From contig JAFISE010000070.1 in NCBI GenBank assembly GCA_022560025.1, positions 62,001 through 126,000 on the forward strand: a stretch of DNA of 64,000 nucleotides, in the 5' to 3' direction. Source of the DNA: Stagonosporopsis chrysanthemi. Its lineage: Eukaryota > Ascomycota > Dothideomycetes > Pleosporales > Didymellaceae. Each line of letters begins with the position of its first letter. Position 1 is the stretch's first letter. Below the pieces are notes generated by a model. The model did not search any database. It saw only the letters and a list, made by a program, of their open reading frames with translations, and was not told the DNA's origin. This document shows positions 34,141 to 45,336 of the stretch, piece by piece. Position numbers and translations under genes: made by a program.

Positions 34141-34409
34141 ACACTGTGGAGCCCACGGCCGAGGCGTAGGAAGCCTATATTAAAGAGCTGGTGGCGAGTC
34201 AGCATGTGTTTGCTGGTCTGGCGAGCTGCGGGCCAGGTTACTCCAATGGAGAGGGAGATCAGTTCAAGATGATGAAAAATGAGCCTGAGGCTCAGTATAA
34301 GCTTGCGAGGGCAGGAGAGATGGGTAAGGGCTTCTTGGGCTGGTTGAGCAAACTCGAGACATGGCAGGCCAACGACAACTTGGATGGTATAGAGCTTCAT
34401 GCAATCTAA
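34141..34409 (+). pseudogene. Relic of a flavin-binding (Baeyer-Villiger-type) monooxygenase, C-terminal end only
   Basis: In one frame the translation runs TVEPTAEA-stop-EAYIKELVA, then SQHVFAGLASCGPGYSNGEG and, after a gap, GFLGWLSKLETWQANDNLDGIEL. The order VEPT.EAE..., C.PGY.N.EG, and a terminal G...YL..LE.W...G.L.GLEL is the pattern at the C-terminus of cyclohexanone-monooxygenase-like flavoproteins, and the spacing fits. A TAG at 34167-34169 interrupts the frame where Glu is expected, and nothing upstream resembles the FAD- or NADPH-binding parts. I therefore read it as a decayed fragment. The similarity is from memory of the family pattern and has not been aligned. Confidence 0.5.
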
Positions 34410-35108
34410 CGCCAACTGTATCGCCCTTATAGTTCTCACTGTACGTTATGGGACATACGATAGTGATCTTGGGAGCGAGTTCAAAGTCCACGCCTTGCCA
34501 CGACGGCAGTCAGCAGTACGCAGCGACCTCACCTGTTACGTGCAATCAATACCGATTTCAAGGGTTGTATTCTATTCTAGCTTTTTTCAAGTGAGGTTGA
34601 CAACTTCCAAATACAATTTTCTCTGATCCAAGACATCGGTCTTATTGCACTGTTCCATGATTCAATTTTTGTTGTGGCAAAAGGACGGCACCAGTCTCCC
34701 ATAACGATGCCGTGGCTTGAAACCCTGTCCGGACAGTGTCATGACAAAGTTCCTATATGATATCTGCCAGGTATTGTCAAGTCAATGTGCTAAGTGTATC
34801 CATCTCTTGTCTTCGATTGATCCAGTGTTCCAAAATAAAGAAGATATCAATCCTGGAAGCTTGTGCTCCCCGAGGGTTGAAGTCTTCAACTTCGAAGCGA
34901 TGTCATTAGAAGCTGGCGAGAGTACAAGCAAGCTGAAAAAATGATCACAATTCCGCAGTCTCAAGCCAAGGGAACCGGGCTTGATGATTCAGCTCATAAT
35001 CACGTTAGATAATAGGCATAATCGGCTCTAGTGGTCGTTCGCGTGACCTAAACAAGGTACCGAGACACTGTGGAGAAAATTTTCGGATTTGAGGTACTGC
35101 AATGTAGT
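34410..35108. other. Intergenic, nothing recognised
   Basis: Follows the monooxygenase relic up to the 3' end of the membrane protein gene. It looks more A/T-rich than its neighbours. No gene and no repeat stand out. Confidence 0.5.
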
Positions 35109-36388
35109 CTAACGATTCGCGATGGCGTTCCTCCTGGTCTTCACAGTATCCCTGTAGCCTTTCCACTTAGTCTGCTCGTCTTCTTCCAATGTCCCCGGAA
35201 AGAAGGTCTCAAGCATGCTACTCCCAATCCCAGGGATCTCCTCTTCAATTGCAAATAGTGCAGGCATGACTTTCGGTTTCGCGACAACTTTCTCAAACGT
35301 CAACGGTAGTCCGTACGCAGATGGATCACGCCGCCAGCCCGCAACTACAATGTTCTGCACAATCCCGATACCGCCCACGGCAAGCAGAAACCAGGTATGC
35401 GTCTTGATTCCTGAAGCACAAATAAGCAGTATGATCCAAAATACAGCGAGCAAGACGATGATGGTGCGGGTAGTCAGGGAAGCGGTAAAGTCGACATTCG
35501 TCTGGCCCGCCGCAAGGCTCTCGAGATCCAACCCATGCCCTGGATCTCGAATAACGATAGCGTGCTGCGAACCGTTGCCACGGGTAATGATCATGTCTTT
35601 GGGTTTATCGAGACGTCGGCACGACCATTTCTCCGTTTTCCATTGTCGAAGTGATCCAGAAAGGAAGGCTAGCAGAATCCCGGCGAAGGTTATAAGCAGG
35701 ATGGACCAGTCTCCCCATATCCCGAATGGAATGGCAGCAACTCCTAGTTGGAAGATGGCGACTGCAAAACCACTCCAGTACAGGACGTCCCGGGACACCA
35801 CACCGGGTGCGGCACATTCGGCGCGGTAAATAGCAATGCACAGCCCAGCTTGCGTAGGCCGCTCTTGCAAACTTCCAGAGCCTTTGGTTTTTGCTTCAGC
35901 TTTTTGCTTGTCCATCTCCCATCTCTCTTCGATGATCTCATCCACCTTCACACGCACATCAGCATGCGTCCAGCTCTCGTAATCGCGCACGATACGCCCC
36001 AACACCCAACTTGTGTTGTCGCGACTGTACCCAGATTTGCCATTGATCATTATGCAATCGCAATCCGGCGGCGGCATGAGTTTGTTCGCGCCGACTGCCG
36101 AGACAACGGCGGTCACGGCGTATGCGACCCATCCTATACATCTATAAGCTCACCGATCAGAATGTTGTGGGGTATTTGTGCAGGCGCACCAAAAGAGAAG
36201 GTCACGGGCGTCAACCCTGTGCCTGCAAGTTGCGCGAGCGCGTGTCCCACCACATCGCCGCCGAGGATAAGAAGTACAGAGAAAACATCGCCAGGGTTTG
36301 TGAGCTGGTCTCTGAACTCGCTGGATGGGAGCTCGAGGTTGAAGACTGCGCGCTGCGCGAGCGCACGGATGCTGGCAACCGGAGCCAT
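35109..36388 (-). CDS. Polytopic membrane protein, unknown function, within HET/NLR cluster
   Basis: Predicted 407-residue protein from exons 36388-36190 and 36133-35109 (56-nt intron). The splice joins FSFG to WVAYAVTAVVSAVGANKL and makes a continuous second membrane helix. There are about six hydrophobic segments: near VFSVLLILGGDVVGHALAQL, the spliced WVAYAVTAVVSAVGA, VLYWSGFAVAIFQLGVAAIPF, WSILLITFAGILLAFLSG, TIIVLLAVFWIILLICAS and WFLLAVGGIGIVQNIVVAGW. Between helices 2 and 3 lies a soluble stretch with PPDCDCIMINGKSGYSRDNTSW and a charged helix. I do not recognise a named family, though similar proteins occur across filamentous ascomycetes. An upstream in-frame Met at 36586 is less likely as start. 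It is divergent from HET gene 2 across 631 bp. Confidence 0.8.
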
Positions 36389-37019
36389 CGTGTGCAGCCG
36401 GACGGTGCTACGGATCAACGATAGCGATAGTTGGAGATTAGACGCGAGGCGTGCATGCCTCTTAGTTTTATTCCTCAAATACTGCAGACTGCAGTAGTGA
36501 GCTGAGCTCGCTAGTGCTGCGCTGCGCCTTGGGCGCCAGCTAGTTGATGCATCGACCTCAGCTGAACAACAAACAGCGAACGCCACTGGTGACCTCGCAT
36601 GGGTGCCGTCTTCCTGCAGTCAACGAATTCTTCCGCCACCTAATCTGCCAGCTTCACAGCTACGTTTGCATGATGTATAGAGCATGCTATATAGCGGCGC
36701 TGTTCCTCCCAGAGTCTCACAGAAGCAAGGTTCAGCTTCGGAACCCCGCCATCAACATCGTCGCGTGTCTAACCAGCAACATGTTCGCTGTTCAGCAAGC
36801 ACAGCTGAAACAAATCAGTATATATTGGACTCTAGTCTGCGGCTGAATAGCGATGGAGATCTAGAAGGCCAGGATGCATTTAGAGGCACGGACAAGGGCC
36901 GGGCCGTCCGTCTGGCATATTACAAATACAAGCAGTATGCTCGAATGTCTGCCCAGAGAGTACGGAAGAGTTAGTAAAAAAAAGGAAGAGGGCAGCATCA
37001 ACTGCTCGGCAGCTCCAGA
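36389..37019. promoter_or_regulatory. Shared divergent promoter of membrane protein and HET gene 2
   Basis: This 631-bp gap separates two divergent start codons. No gene fits within it and no clear motif was found. Coregulation of the two genes is inferred from layout only. Confidence 0.4.
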
Positions 37020-39680
37020 ATGGCCTTCGTACCGGAACCCTATCGACCAGAGAGCGAGTCAATGATGGAAGGAATCCCATGGACCCTTCCTTCTGGTGTA
37101 TATTCCAACTCATTAGACGGGTCCGACTTCGATACGTATCCCGAGCAGTCTGGCTGGCTTCCACGCAGCGGCAAAGAATGGGATACCCTCATATATCACA
37201 ACGATCAGGATTTCCATGCTTTTTTACAAACGTGGCTTCTATCAGGCCTCCTCAGTTTCATGTTCCAAAGACCAATCGACATAGCAGAACTGATACCCGA
37301 AGGCCACAAGGCTCGTGCCAAGAACAAGATTCCTGCCGACAGAGTTCTGACGCCTGAAATGCTGACACCACTGGTCGAGGAACTTAGTGCGTTGCCTGGC
37401 TCTCATGAGGATATCTACTGTCGCAGACGCTGCTGGTGGAGAGTGAAGCGCATCCACTACAAATTGGACACGTACGGTGAAGGTGGGTACATCCGAACGC
37501 TAACTGACGATGAGGGGGCCTTTCAATACACCCTCGAGAGTTGGATGACTGCATTCGACTTCCCCGATCCACGTCCACATTCCGATCGTCTCCTCCTCGA
37601 CATCCTTTTGGTGTTTTTCGAATCTGTGCTCTGGCAGGAACGCACGTCTGACGATAAGCGGTCTCCGAACGGATTATTCTCGGCGATTGAAAATCTGAAG
37701 CCTGTCGCCATCAACAAAAGGTCCTTCGGGTTCTTGATAGACATCACTGGACAATGTCCGAGCACAATCTATCGTTTGTATTCGAGACTACAATCCCCGG
37801 CGTACTGGTACTTTCTTCACATGCAAGCCTGGTCCGACAAAAAAGCTGAGCACACGTCTTGCTCTATACGCCATTGCGAATCAACGAGCATTGACCATGG
37901 CCAGTACAGACGTCGGCACTTTGATTGCTGTTGCGGAGACACATGTAAGGACCTGCAGGCGAGTCAGTCAGATCTTCTTGATATCCTGCAAGAAGATCGA
38001 CTACCTCTGATAAAACTTCATGGCGAAGAAGGAGAGGCCGAATTGGTCTTTACTTCATCTACAAAGATCGATCCTGTACCTTACGTGGCCATATCTCACG
38101 TCTGGTCCGACGGACTTGGCCACGATAGTGATAACGCTCTTTACCAGTGTCAGGCCCAGCACATCTCCAACATGGTCCGTGGACTGACAGATTCAAACCT
38201 TTCAGTAAACGCCATCTGGATGGACACTGTGTGCGTACCGCGCAAGACGACATCATCTTCAGAAGACGATGCGTTCCGCAAAGCCAAACGAAAAGCCATC
38301 TCACTCATCCGAACATCGTTTCTCGAAGCGACTGCTGTGTTGGTGCTAGACGCCTGGCTGATGTCCATGCCTCTCAGCAACTTATCAGACACCGAGATTT
38401 TGATGCGGATTCTCAATTCACCATGGAACACTCGACTCTGGACGTTCCAGGAAGGAGCAATGGCACAGAAGCTGCTCTTTCAATTTTCAGACGGCTTATA
38501 TGACATTGATGAGGGCATGGTCCGGTTTCGACAGCTGAAAGACATCTTCGTCATCCACACTCTCAAACGAAGCATTGAGCGGCTCTACACCCAGCTGCGA
38601 GGCTTCTACAGAGAAGGCTGCTGCATCACCCACAAACTCAACGATGCCGTCAAAGCAGTCCGCCTGCGGGCCTCAACTCTAGCAGCAGACGAACCGCTCT
38701 GTCTCGCCGCGCTTCTCGACCTTGACCTCTCCGTCCTCGCTCCACTGGCAGACGAAGAACGCATGGTAGCCTTCTGGCGTTTAACGCAACGCCCTTCCTT
38801 CGAACTCTTCGTCCTCAAGGCCCCGCGCCTGCAAACCCCCGGTTTCCGCTGGGCCCCGCAGACTCTACTTCTCCACTACGATCGCGCCGCGGCCTTCGCA
38901 CCAGCCCCAGACACGTACCCGCTCTTGCCACGGTCCGAACACTCCACGGACGCCACACAGTATGGCTTCCACATGGCTTCCCTCGACGGCAATTTGAACG
39001 CTATCACCACAGCATTCGATCTCGGGTCCGACCCAAGGATGCCGCTGGAGCACGTTGTGTTCCAGATCGAAGCGGACCTAACATCCCATCCGAGTGCGAC
39101 GTGGACACGTATCTCAGACACCCAGGGCAAGAACCCGAAGATTGAGATGCAGAAGCACTATGGCACGAGGCAAATAGTCTTTATCCTGCTTGCGGACGAG
39201 AGGTCAGATGAACTTTCTTTTGGCGCGTTCGAACAGGACTTTGGGGGCTTGACGCGTGAAGGATTTCTGGTTGCGCTGAGGAACGATGTGGATAATACCA
39301 TGATTCAATGCGGGGAGATCAAACACCGCGCTGAGTTGCCTTGCGAGAAGTGCGTGCCCCAGCGCCCACAAACTCCCGATGGCTCCCTTGCTCGTGCAGT
39401 AGAGCCCCTGACCATCGCCGATAGCAACCTTGCCGCACTCCACGGCGACTGTGGCGAGCGCCGGCCGCACGAGCATTGGAAAGAGACGATCTATATTTGC
39501 CCAGCGCGAATGAAATTGCTCAACAACATTGATGGTCCAAATAGAGCGCGGCTGCAGAAGTTTCGCGAGGACTTCAACGTCTTCAGGAACAGGAGGTTGG
39601 ACGAGGAACTTGGAGATCTGAGTGTGCCGTCTGGTGCTTCGATAGGACAATGGCAGCAGAGGTACTGGAGGATAACATAG
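37020..39680 (+). CDS. HET-domain protein 2, large, with N-terminal extension and Cys/His cluster
   Basis: Single-exon protein of 886 residues. Unlike HET protein 1, its HET domain is internal (about residues 355-500), with YVAISHVWSDGLG, VNAIWMDTVCVPR and NTRLWTFQEGAMAQ as the three blocks. A Ser/Glu-rich insert (KTTSSSEDDAFRK) precedes the usual helix. Ahead of it lie about 350 residues without a named domain (SGKEWDTLIYHNDQDFHAFL, LTPLVEELSALPG), ending in a Cys/His-rich stretch (CSIRHC...DCCCGDTC, about residues 280-310) that could bind zinc. The C-terminal 300 residues are not recognised. Such long HET-like proteins are abundant in filamentous ascomycetes and most are uncharacterised; a cell-death effector role is inferred from the domain. 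The gene is intact and sits 835 bp upstream of the NLR, in the same direction. Confidence 0.88.
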   Translation: MAFVPEPYRPESESMMEGIPWTLPSGVYSNSLDGSDFDTYPEQSGWLPRSGKEWDTLIYHNDQDFHAFLQTWLLSGLLSFMFQRPIDIAELIPEGHKARAKNKIPADRVLTPEMLTPLVEELSALPGSHEDIYCRRRCWWRVKRIHYKLDTYGEGGYIRTLTDDEGAFQYTLESWMTAFDFPDPRPHSDRLLLDILLVFFESVLWQERTSDDKRSPNGLFSAIENLKPVAINKRSFGFLIDITGQCPSTIYRLYSRLQSPAYWYFLHMQAWSDKKAEHTSCSIRHCESTSIDHGQYRRRHFDCCCGDTCKDLQASQSDLLDILQEDRLPLIKLHGEEGEAELVFTSSTKIDPVPYVAISHVWSDGLGHDSDNALYQCQAQHISNMVRGLTDSNLSVNAIWMDTVCVPRKTTSSSEDDAFRKAKRKAISLIRTSFLEATAVLVLDAWLMSMPLSNLSDTEILMRILNSPWNTRLWTFQEGAMAQKLLFQFSDGLYDIDEGMVRFRQLKDIFVIHTLKRSIERLYTQLRGFYREGCCITHKLNDAVKAVRLRASTLAADEPLCLAALLDLDLSVLAPLADEERMVAFWRLTQRPSFELFVLKAPRLQTPGFRWAPQTLLLHYDRAAAFAPAPDTYPLLPRSEHSTDATQYGFHMASLDGNLNAITTAFDLGSDPRMPLEHVVFQIEADLTSHPSATWTRISDTQGKNPKIEMQKHYGTRQIVFILLADERSDELSFGAFEQDFGGLTREGFLVALRNDVDNTMIQCGEIKHRAELPCEKCVPQRPQTPDGSLARAVEPLTIADSNLAALHGDCGERRPHEHWKETIYICPARMKLLNNIDGPNRARLQKFREDFNVFRNRRLDEELGDLSVPSGASIGQWQQRYWRIT

Positions 39681-40515
39681 TCGACTTTGTGTCCTTTTTG
39701 CTTATCTGCGTCTACTAGAATTACCATATGTACCTATTCAACTACTAAGCTAGCTCAGTGTGTCTACTTCTCCGAGCCTGGCGATGCATACTTTCAGCCT
39801 GCTAAGTTCTGACAGCTGGCACCAGCCATCATCTTCTCATTTCTCCGGTCTTGCTTCCCGCAACGTTGCACCGAACATGCGATGTCAGGTTTTGTGGGGC
39901 GCATGAGGCACGATGGTAGTTCGCATTTGAGCGCAGAATTTAGCGCCGCGGCAGGAGGCGACGCGAGTAGCGATGAGACAACCCAGATCTGCACCCTTCA
40001 CACACGATCACTCTGTATCGCTTCGTCACCCTAGAGTACTCTGTGGGCAATATGCAAACCTCAAGCGATTTGAGGAGTTGTTATGTTTCGCACAATAGCA
40101 CGTAAGTTTGTGGCTGCTGAGATCTATCCTGCGCGCCTCAGGAGCTGCCTCAGCCGGAGCTGGAGGGACTTCACCGGTTTTGCCTCATTTGTCTTACACC
40201 GATGGACGTTGCAGATTACGAGGCGCGCAACAACCCTTTTGATCAGCTTCACGGGAGATTGAATGCTAAAACATCTCAGATTGGCTGCTCGATTGCATCC
40301 ACCCCTGTACTGTGGCTGGAAACAGGAATATGATCTTACCATCTGACACTTTACACAATTATTGATGGCTCCACTTACATGCGTCTAACCTACTGTGTTG
40401 CTTTTTGGCGTGCAAACTTACAGTCTGCTGAGCCTGCACTTTCCAGTCATTCGCTCCATCACTCTGAATCTTCCAGTATCGAAGTTGATCAGAAGAGCTA
40501 ACTCAGCAGTCAGCC
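39681..40515. other. Intergenic between HET gene 2 and NLR
   Basis: About 0.8 kb that should hold the HET gene 2 terminator and the NLR promoter. No gene is seen; all open frames are below 80 codons. Confidence 0.55.
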
Positions 40516-43500
40516 ATGTCTTTTTCGCAGCGTCAGAGCGATGTAGGTGCCCTTTGGGAGCAGGCTCTCGACAACTATCAGAGCACAACTGGTGTCGACA
40601 TGCGTCAACGTCTGAAAACACAGCAAAGCATTAGCTCTATCATGGTATGTGACAAGGCATTTTTGAACTTTGTGGTATAATTCGTGGACTGGATCGCTCA
40701 CAAATACTTCGCTTGTAGATGGATCAGCAACGTCAACTTGCCAACTTTGAGGGGTTTCGACACAACAAAGGAAAGCTCGACAAGTTTCGGACCACGATCT
40801 CCACCAATGCAGACATAATTCAGCGCATCGCGACCAGTGTAGTCAATGCTGCTTGCGCCGCGTTTCCACCCAGTTCAGCCATTCTGACAGCGTTCACGTT
40901 TGTCATGACAGCGTCTAAGCACCTGTCCGATGACTATGACATGATCGAGAGCTTCTTTAACATTATGCAAGCCTTTCTACAGCGTCTGTCGCTGCTAGAG
41001 AATCAAATACCACCGCAAGAAGCGTTCCAGAAGTCTCTGGTTGAGGTCTTCTCATCCCTGCTGGACTTGTCTGGGATTGCATGTGCGTACTGCGCAAAGG
41101 GCCGGTTAAGGAAGTGGGCCAGAGACCTAGTTGACGGCGCAGACCCCAAGTTGACAGACGCATATACAAAATTGAGCGGTGATCTCTCGCACCTGGAATC
41201 GACTGTCATCATACAAACCTTGCGGACGACAATTGAAGTCAGCGCACAAACAAAATTGGCAAACGACAACATCAAAGCAGTCTACGGATTGGTCGAGCAG
41301 ACCGGCTACGTAACAAAGCAAACACTAGAGAGCAGCGAACAAACGCGCGTGATAGTGTCTCGTAATGAGACGGTACTACAGGAAGTGCACCATATGTCCC
41401 GTGACAGTGCAAAGGCGAACACCGAGTTCCTCCGTATGCTCAAAGAAATAAAGTCGAAGGACGAGAAGAGCAAAGAACGAAATATGAAATCGGGCGCTAG
41501 CAAACCCGAGAACTTCAACCGTCTCAAAAAGGCCTTCCTCGAAAACAATGCCGAAGGCGGCCTGAGGGACAGACTCGAGGATATTAAGCATTCATACGTT
41601 GATCGAACTTTTGACTGGATCCAGGTTGATCCCGCCTTTCAAAGCATTGTCAACGAGGAACACTCGCTCTTGTGGGTAAACGGTGCGTCCGGGATGGGAA
41701 AGTCAACTCTCTCTTTTGCGATGTTCCGTTACTTGGAGCAGAAGTATGCGTCTGAGCCAACAACGAGCATAACATGGTTCTCCTTTGACGAGGAGCACCC
41801 GGACATGCGTTCGATCGGTAACATGATACGATGCTGTGCGATACGAGCTGCTGCCAAAGATGCTTTCTACTGTCGCGACACTGGTGACGCATTGAGACGC
41901 CGCGGGTATCTTGACAGCGATGAAGATGAGGACGCATGGGAATACCTAATCGAGTCGAGATACACAGAAAAGTCTGACAGACGTATGATTATCGTCCTAG
42001 ACGGGATCGACCAAGTTACTGAAGGCAACTTCACAACACTCGTTGAACTCTTGGGCAGAATCAAACGCGACGAGTCTGCGGTGCAGGTGATCTTTACATG
42101 CGACAGAGGAAGAGAAGAATCCCTTTCTAGACTGGGTGCCGAGACTATTCAATTGTCGCGGGAGAAGATAATCGGCGACATGAGCCGGTTTGCCTTGTCA
42201 AAGACGAAGTCTTTGTCGCGCTTGCGCAAGCTTCGAAGGCCTATTCGGAAGAGAATCGTCCAGAGAATGATGCAGAAAGCAGATTGTAGGTACTCACACG
42301 TCGATTCGTGCATCTCAGGCTATAGGAGGAAACCTTCGATCTAGCTGCCGCTACGTCACTTAAGACACACGCATATATTTGATCAGTGTAAAATACAGAC
42401 TAACCTTACTGGCAGCATTCTTGTACGTCGAGCACATGATGCGCAGGCTGAACGCACTTGGCCGTGAGACCCTGGTGTTGAAAGAGTTGGGAAATCTGGC
42501 AGACAGCACAGAAGCTATATATCGTACACTGCTCGAAGATTGCCAGAAGAATCGGGCTGCTGAGGACCGGGAATTACTGCGCAATTTGCTTGCTTGGTTG
42601 GCGTACACAAAGGCTAGATTCACCATTGCAGAGGCCAATCTGCTCATCGGAATTATGCAAAGCGAGAATGCGATGAGTATAGAGGAGGAACTAGATGGGC
42701 GGCTATCGAGGTTGCTGCGGATCTCAGGGTACCGGGCCAGCGGTGGACCGGATGATTCCAGTACGGATGAAGACAACGCTGAGGTCATCAATGAAGCCGA
42801 TCCTGATACTGACGAAAAGATCGAAGAAGCCAACACCTTCCTGAGTTTCCAAGAGCGTTCTCTGAAGGCATACTTCCGCCGCGAGATTCAAGATCAAGCC
42901 GGTGGCTTACGATGTACTGGCCCTGAGGCTCAAGTCATTGTGTTCCGAACCTGTTCAGCAATACTGACGATGCCAAAGAAGGACGGAGGATTGGCCAGCT
43001 TGAGTTTAGAGAGATATGCAGCCCAGTGGCTGTTTACTCATCTTCGGGACATTCCGACAGATCGGAAAGATGGAGTTGATGACGCGCTCGTTGGGATGGT
43101 TCTTGAAAGTATACACAATATATTTGTCAGCAAGAACGACGCCCTAAAACTTTTGGAAGAGCAGGCAGGGGTCAGCGGCAGAATCCTGGAAGGCATTGAC
43201 ATCTCTCAGGACGACACCTTGAAGCTGCTATCGAAATGGGCGCAGCGGGCCCAGGATCTCACGCCAAAGCAGCTTCCCTACGAGATACAGAAATGGTTCA
43301 GACCACTCGCGCGTGAGCCATTACGAATCTTCATAGGCCTCTCACGTGCCCACATCATCAACTGGTTCTCTGCAAAGTTCCAGTGGGATGCGTACTGTGC
43401 CTTCATTAGTGCACACCATGCCCTGCAAGAAGGACGAAACCTTCCGGAGCTAAAGCAAAATCCCAGTCTAGGGAAATACTTCGAAGACTTCACAAGGGAT

Positions 43501-45336
43501 GGAGCGAGCATCACCGAGCATTCCTTCGAAGTTGTTGCCAACTGCTACTGGGACATTGTGAAGACGTCATCTTCCTATAAGGGTGTTGGCATGGCAATGA
43601 GGTACAAAGACTTGTACGAGCCAGCTATCGAGCAGCTCACAAAAGGTCTGAATGACGATACAATCACAAAAGTCGAGCAATTCCAGCTGCTCGGCAGCAA
43701 AGCACAAAGCTTATTGGAACTTGGAAGAAAGGAAGGCGATGAACAAAGGAAGAGAGTCTGGCTAGAACAATCGCTAGCGGTTTACGATCAAGCGCAGAGT
43801 TTGTACAGAGATGCGAACGAAGCTGGCACACTCAACGAAGATTTCGAACGCCCGTTTCGCTGGAACCTGGAGAACATGGCTTGTGCTGCAGCACTCTTAG
43901 GCAGATCGGAACAAGCGTTGGTAAGGGTCAAAGAGGCCTTCGAAACCAACGAACCTCTGTTTCTAGAGACCATCATTGAGTTGACTACTGCCTTCAAGGA
44001 CGATGGCCAGTTTTTAATGGTCGTCGAGGTACTCGAACGAACTGACAAGGAGACGGCAGCTTGGTACCTCATCCTAGGTGGCTCTGAAGTAGCGCAAGAA
44101 GCAGTTGCAAGATCGAATCGAGGCAAGTTCTTACTCGATCTGTATGATTCGTCGCTGAAGGTCGCTGAATCATGGTCCGATCACGAACATAAAATTCGTT
44201 TACAGTGGGACGCTGCGATATTCGCGCGTCAGGCGCTTGGCGATCTTGAGGTGGCCAAAAGGCTGCTGGGCGATATGATCAACCATCCAGCTTGTGCATA
44301 CTGGCGTATTCTTGGAGGCTGTAATCAGCTGGCGGAAATCATGCTTGAAGAATTCAGACTCTCAAGTGTCCCATCCGTCAAGCAGGATGCGCTTGACAAA
44401 ACGCTGAAGCTACTTGACAAGCCGGCCGCGTTGTTACCGCCCGATGACTACGAACCTAAAGAGTCTCACATCAGTGTCACTGTGGCGATCATGCTAAAAC
44501 GCCTCGGACCATCTTTGGATCTTCATGAGCGTTTGAACGGCTCCTTCAAAAATTGTGTGGATGAGCTACAAGATGACACTGGTATCAATGATTTCTTCGC
44601 GTTGCGTCGTTTGGCAAGAGTACTGAGTTGCGTTTCGGGATTTGAGCAATTCGCTGGCATTGCTCTGACTGCGCAATTCTACGTTTTGGACGATGACGTG
44701 AGACGCAAAGATCTAGAGTATGAACAAGCGACCGATGTTGATCTTTCGCGAGGCCCGACCGGTGACGAACAGTCCCTCATCGAAGACCCTGGCCATGGTT
44801 CCCTACAAGTGGAACATGATGGTTCTGATGGTATTCGGTCTATCGACGCTCTGGTCAATAACATAACGTTGGACGACGATTCTACGCTGAAGGAGCCACA
44901 GCGCGAAGGGCGCGACGGTAACGAAGACGAGGATACAATAAGTCTTTCTGTTCAGCCGCCAATGATTGCCAACGAGATGGACGAGGGTCTACTCGACTTT
45001 GCATGGGTATCCTGTGATGTTTGCAAAAAAGAGATTAGGGATCTTTCACATGGAGCCGTCTATTACTGTATCTATTGCATTGACTGTGACATCTGCGAGG
45101 ACTGTTTCTTGAAAAGAGAGCAAAGAGAGAGGGGCGCAATTGAGCCAGACTGGCGCATCATCTGTCCGTCAGGGCACAAGCACGTCAAAGCGCCTGTCGA
45201 GGGCTGGAGAGGCATGAAAGGTGGCACGATGAGAATTGGAACTACAGAAATATCGTTCAAGGACTGGCTGAAGCAATTGGAGGCGCAGTGGATAGAGTAC
45301 TGGAAAGCGTTTTGGACAGAGACAGACATGCTTTGA
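40516..45336 (+). CDS. NLR-like STAND protein: Goodbye domain, P-loop ATPase, TPR-like region, ZZ zinc finger
   Basis: Signal-transducing ATPase of 1538 residues. Exons are 40516-40644, 40719-42285 and 42416-45336 (introns 74 and 130 nt, the second with a GACTAACC branch site). The N-terminus (ALWEQALDNYQSTTGVDM, then a helical bundle with FPPSSAILTAFTFVMTASKHLSDDYDMI) matches the fungal STAND N-terminal Goodbye domain. A coiled region (residues ~200-300) follows. The NACHT-like core has Walker A GASGMGKST near residue 365 and Walker B IIVLDGID near 468; splicing restores FLYVEHMMRRLNALG, the conserved block after the ATPase. Helical TPR-like repeats fill about 900-1250. An acidic linker leads to a ZZ-type zinc finger (residues ~1428-1480: CDVC...YYCIYCIDCDICEDC...GHKH). 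No WD40 or ankyrin repeats are present. The role is probably non-self or damage sensing leading to cell death; the ligand is unknown. Confidence 0.88.
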
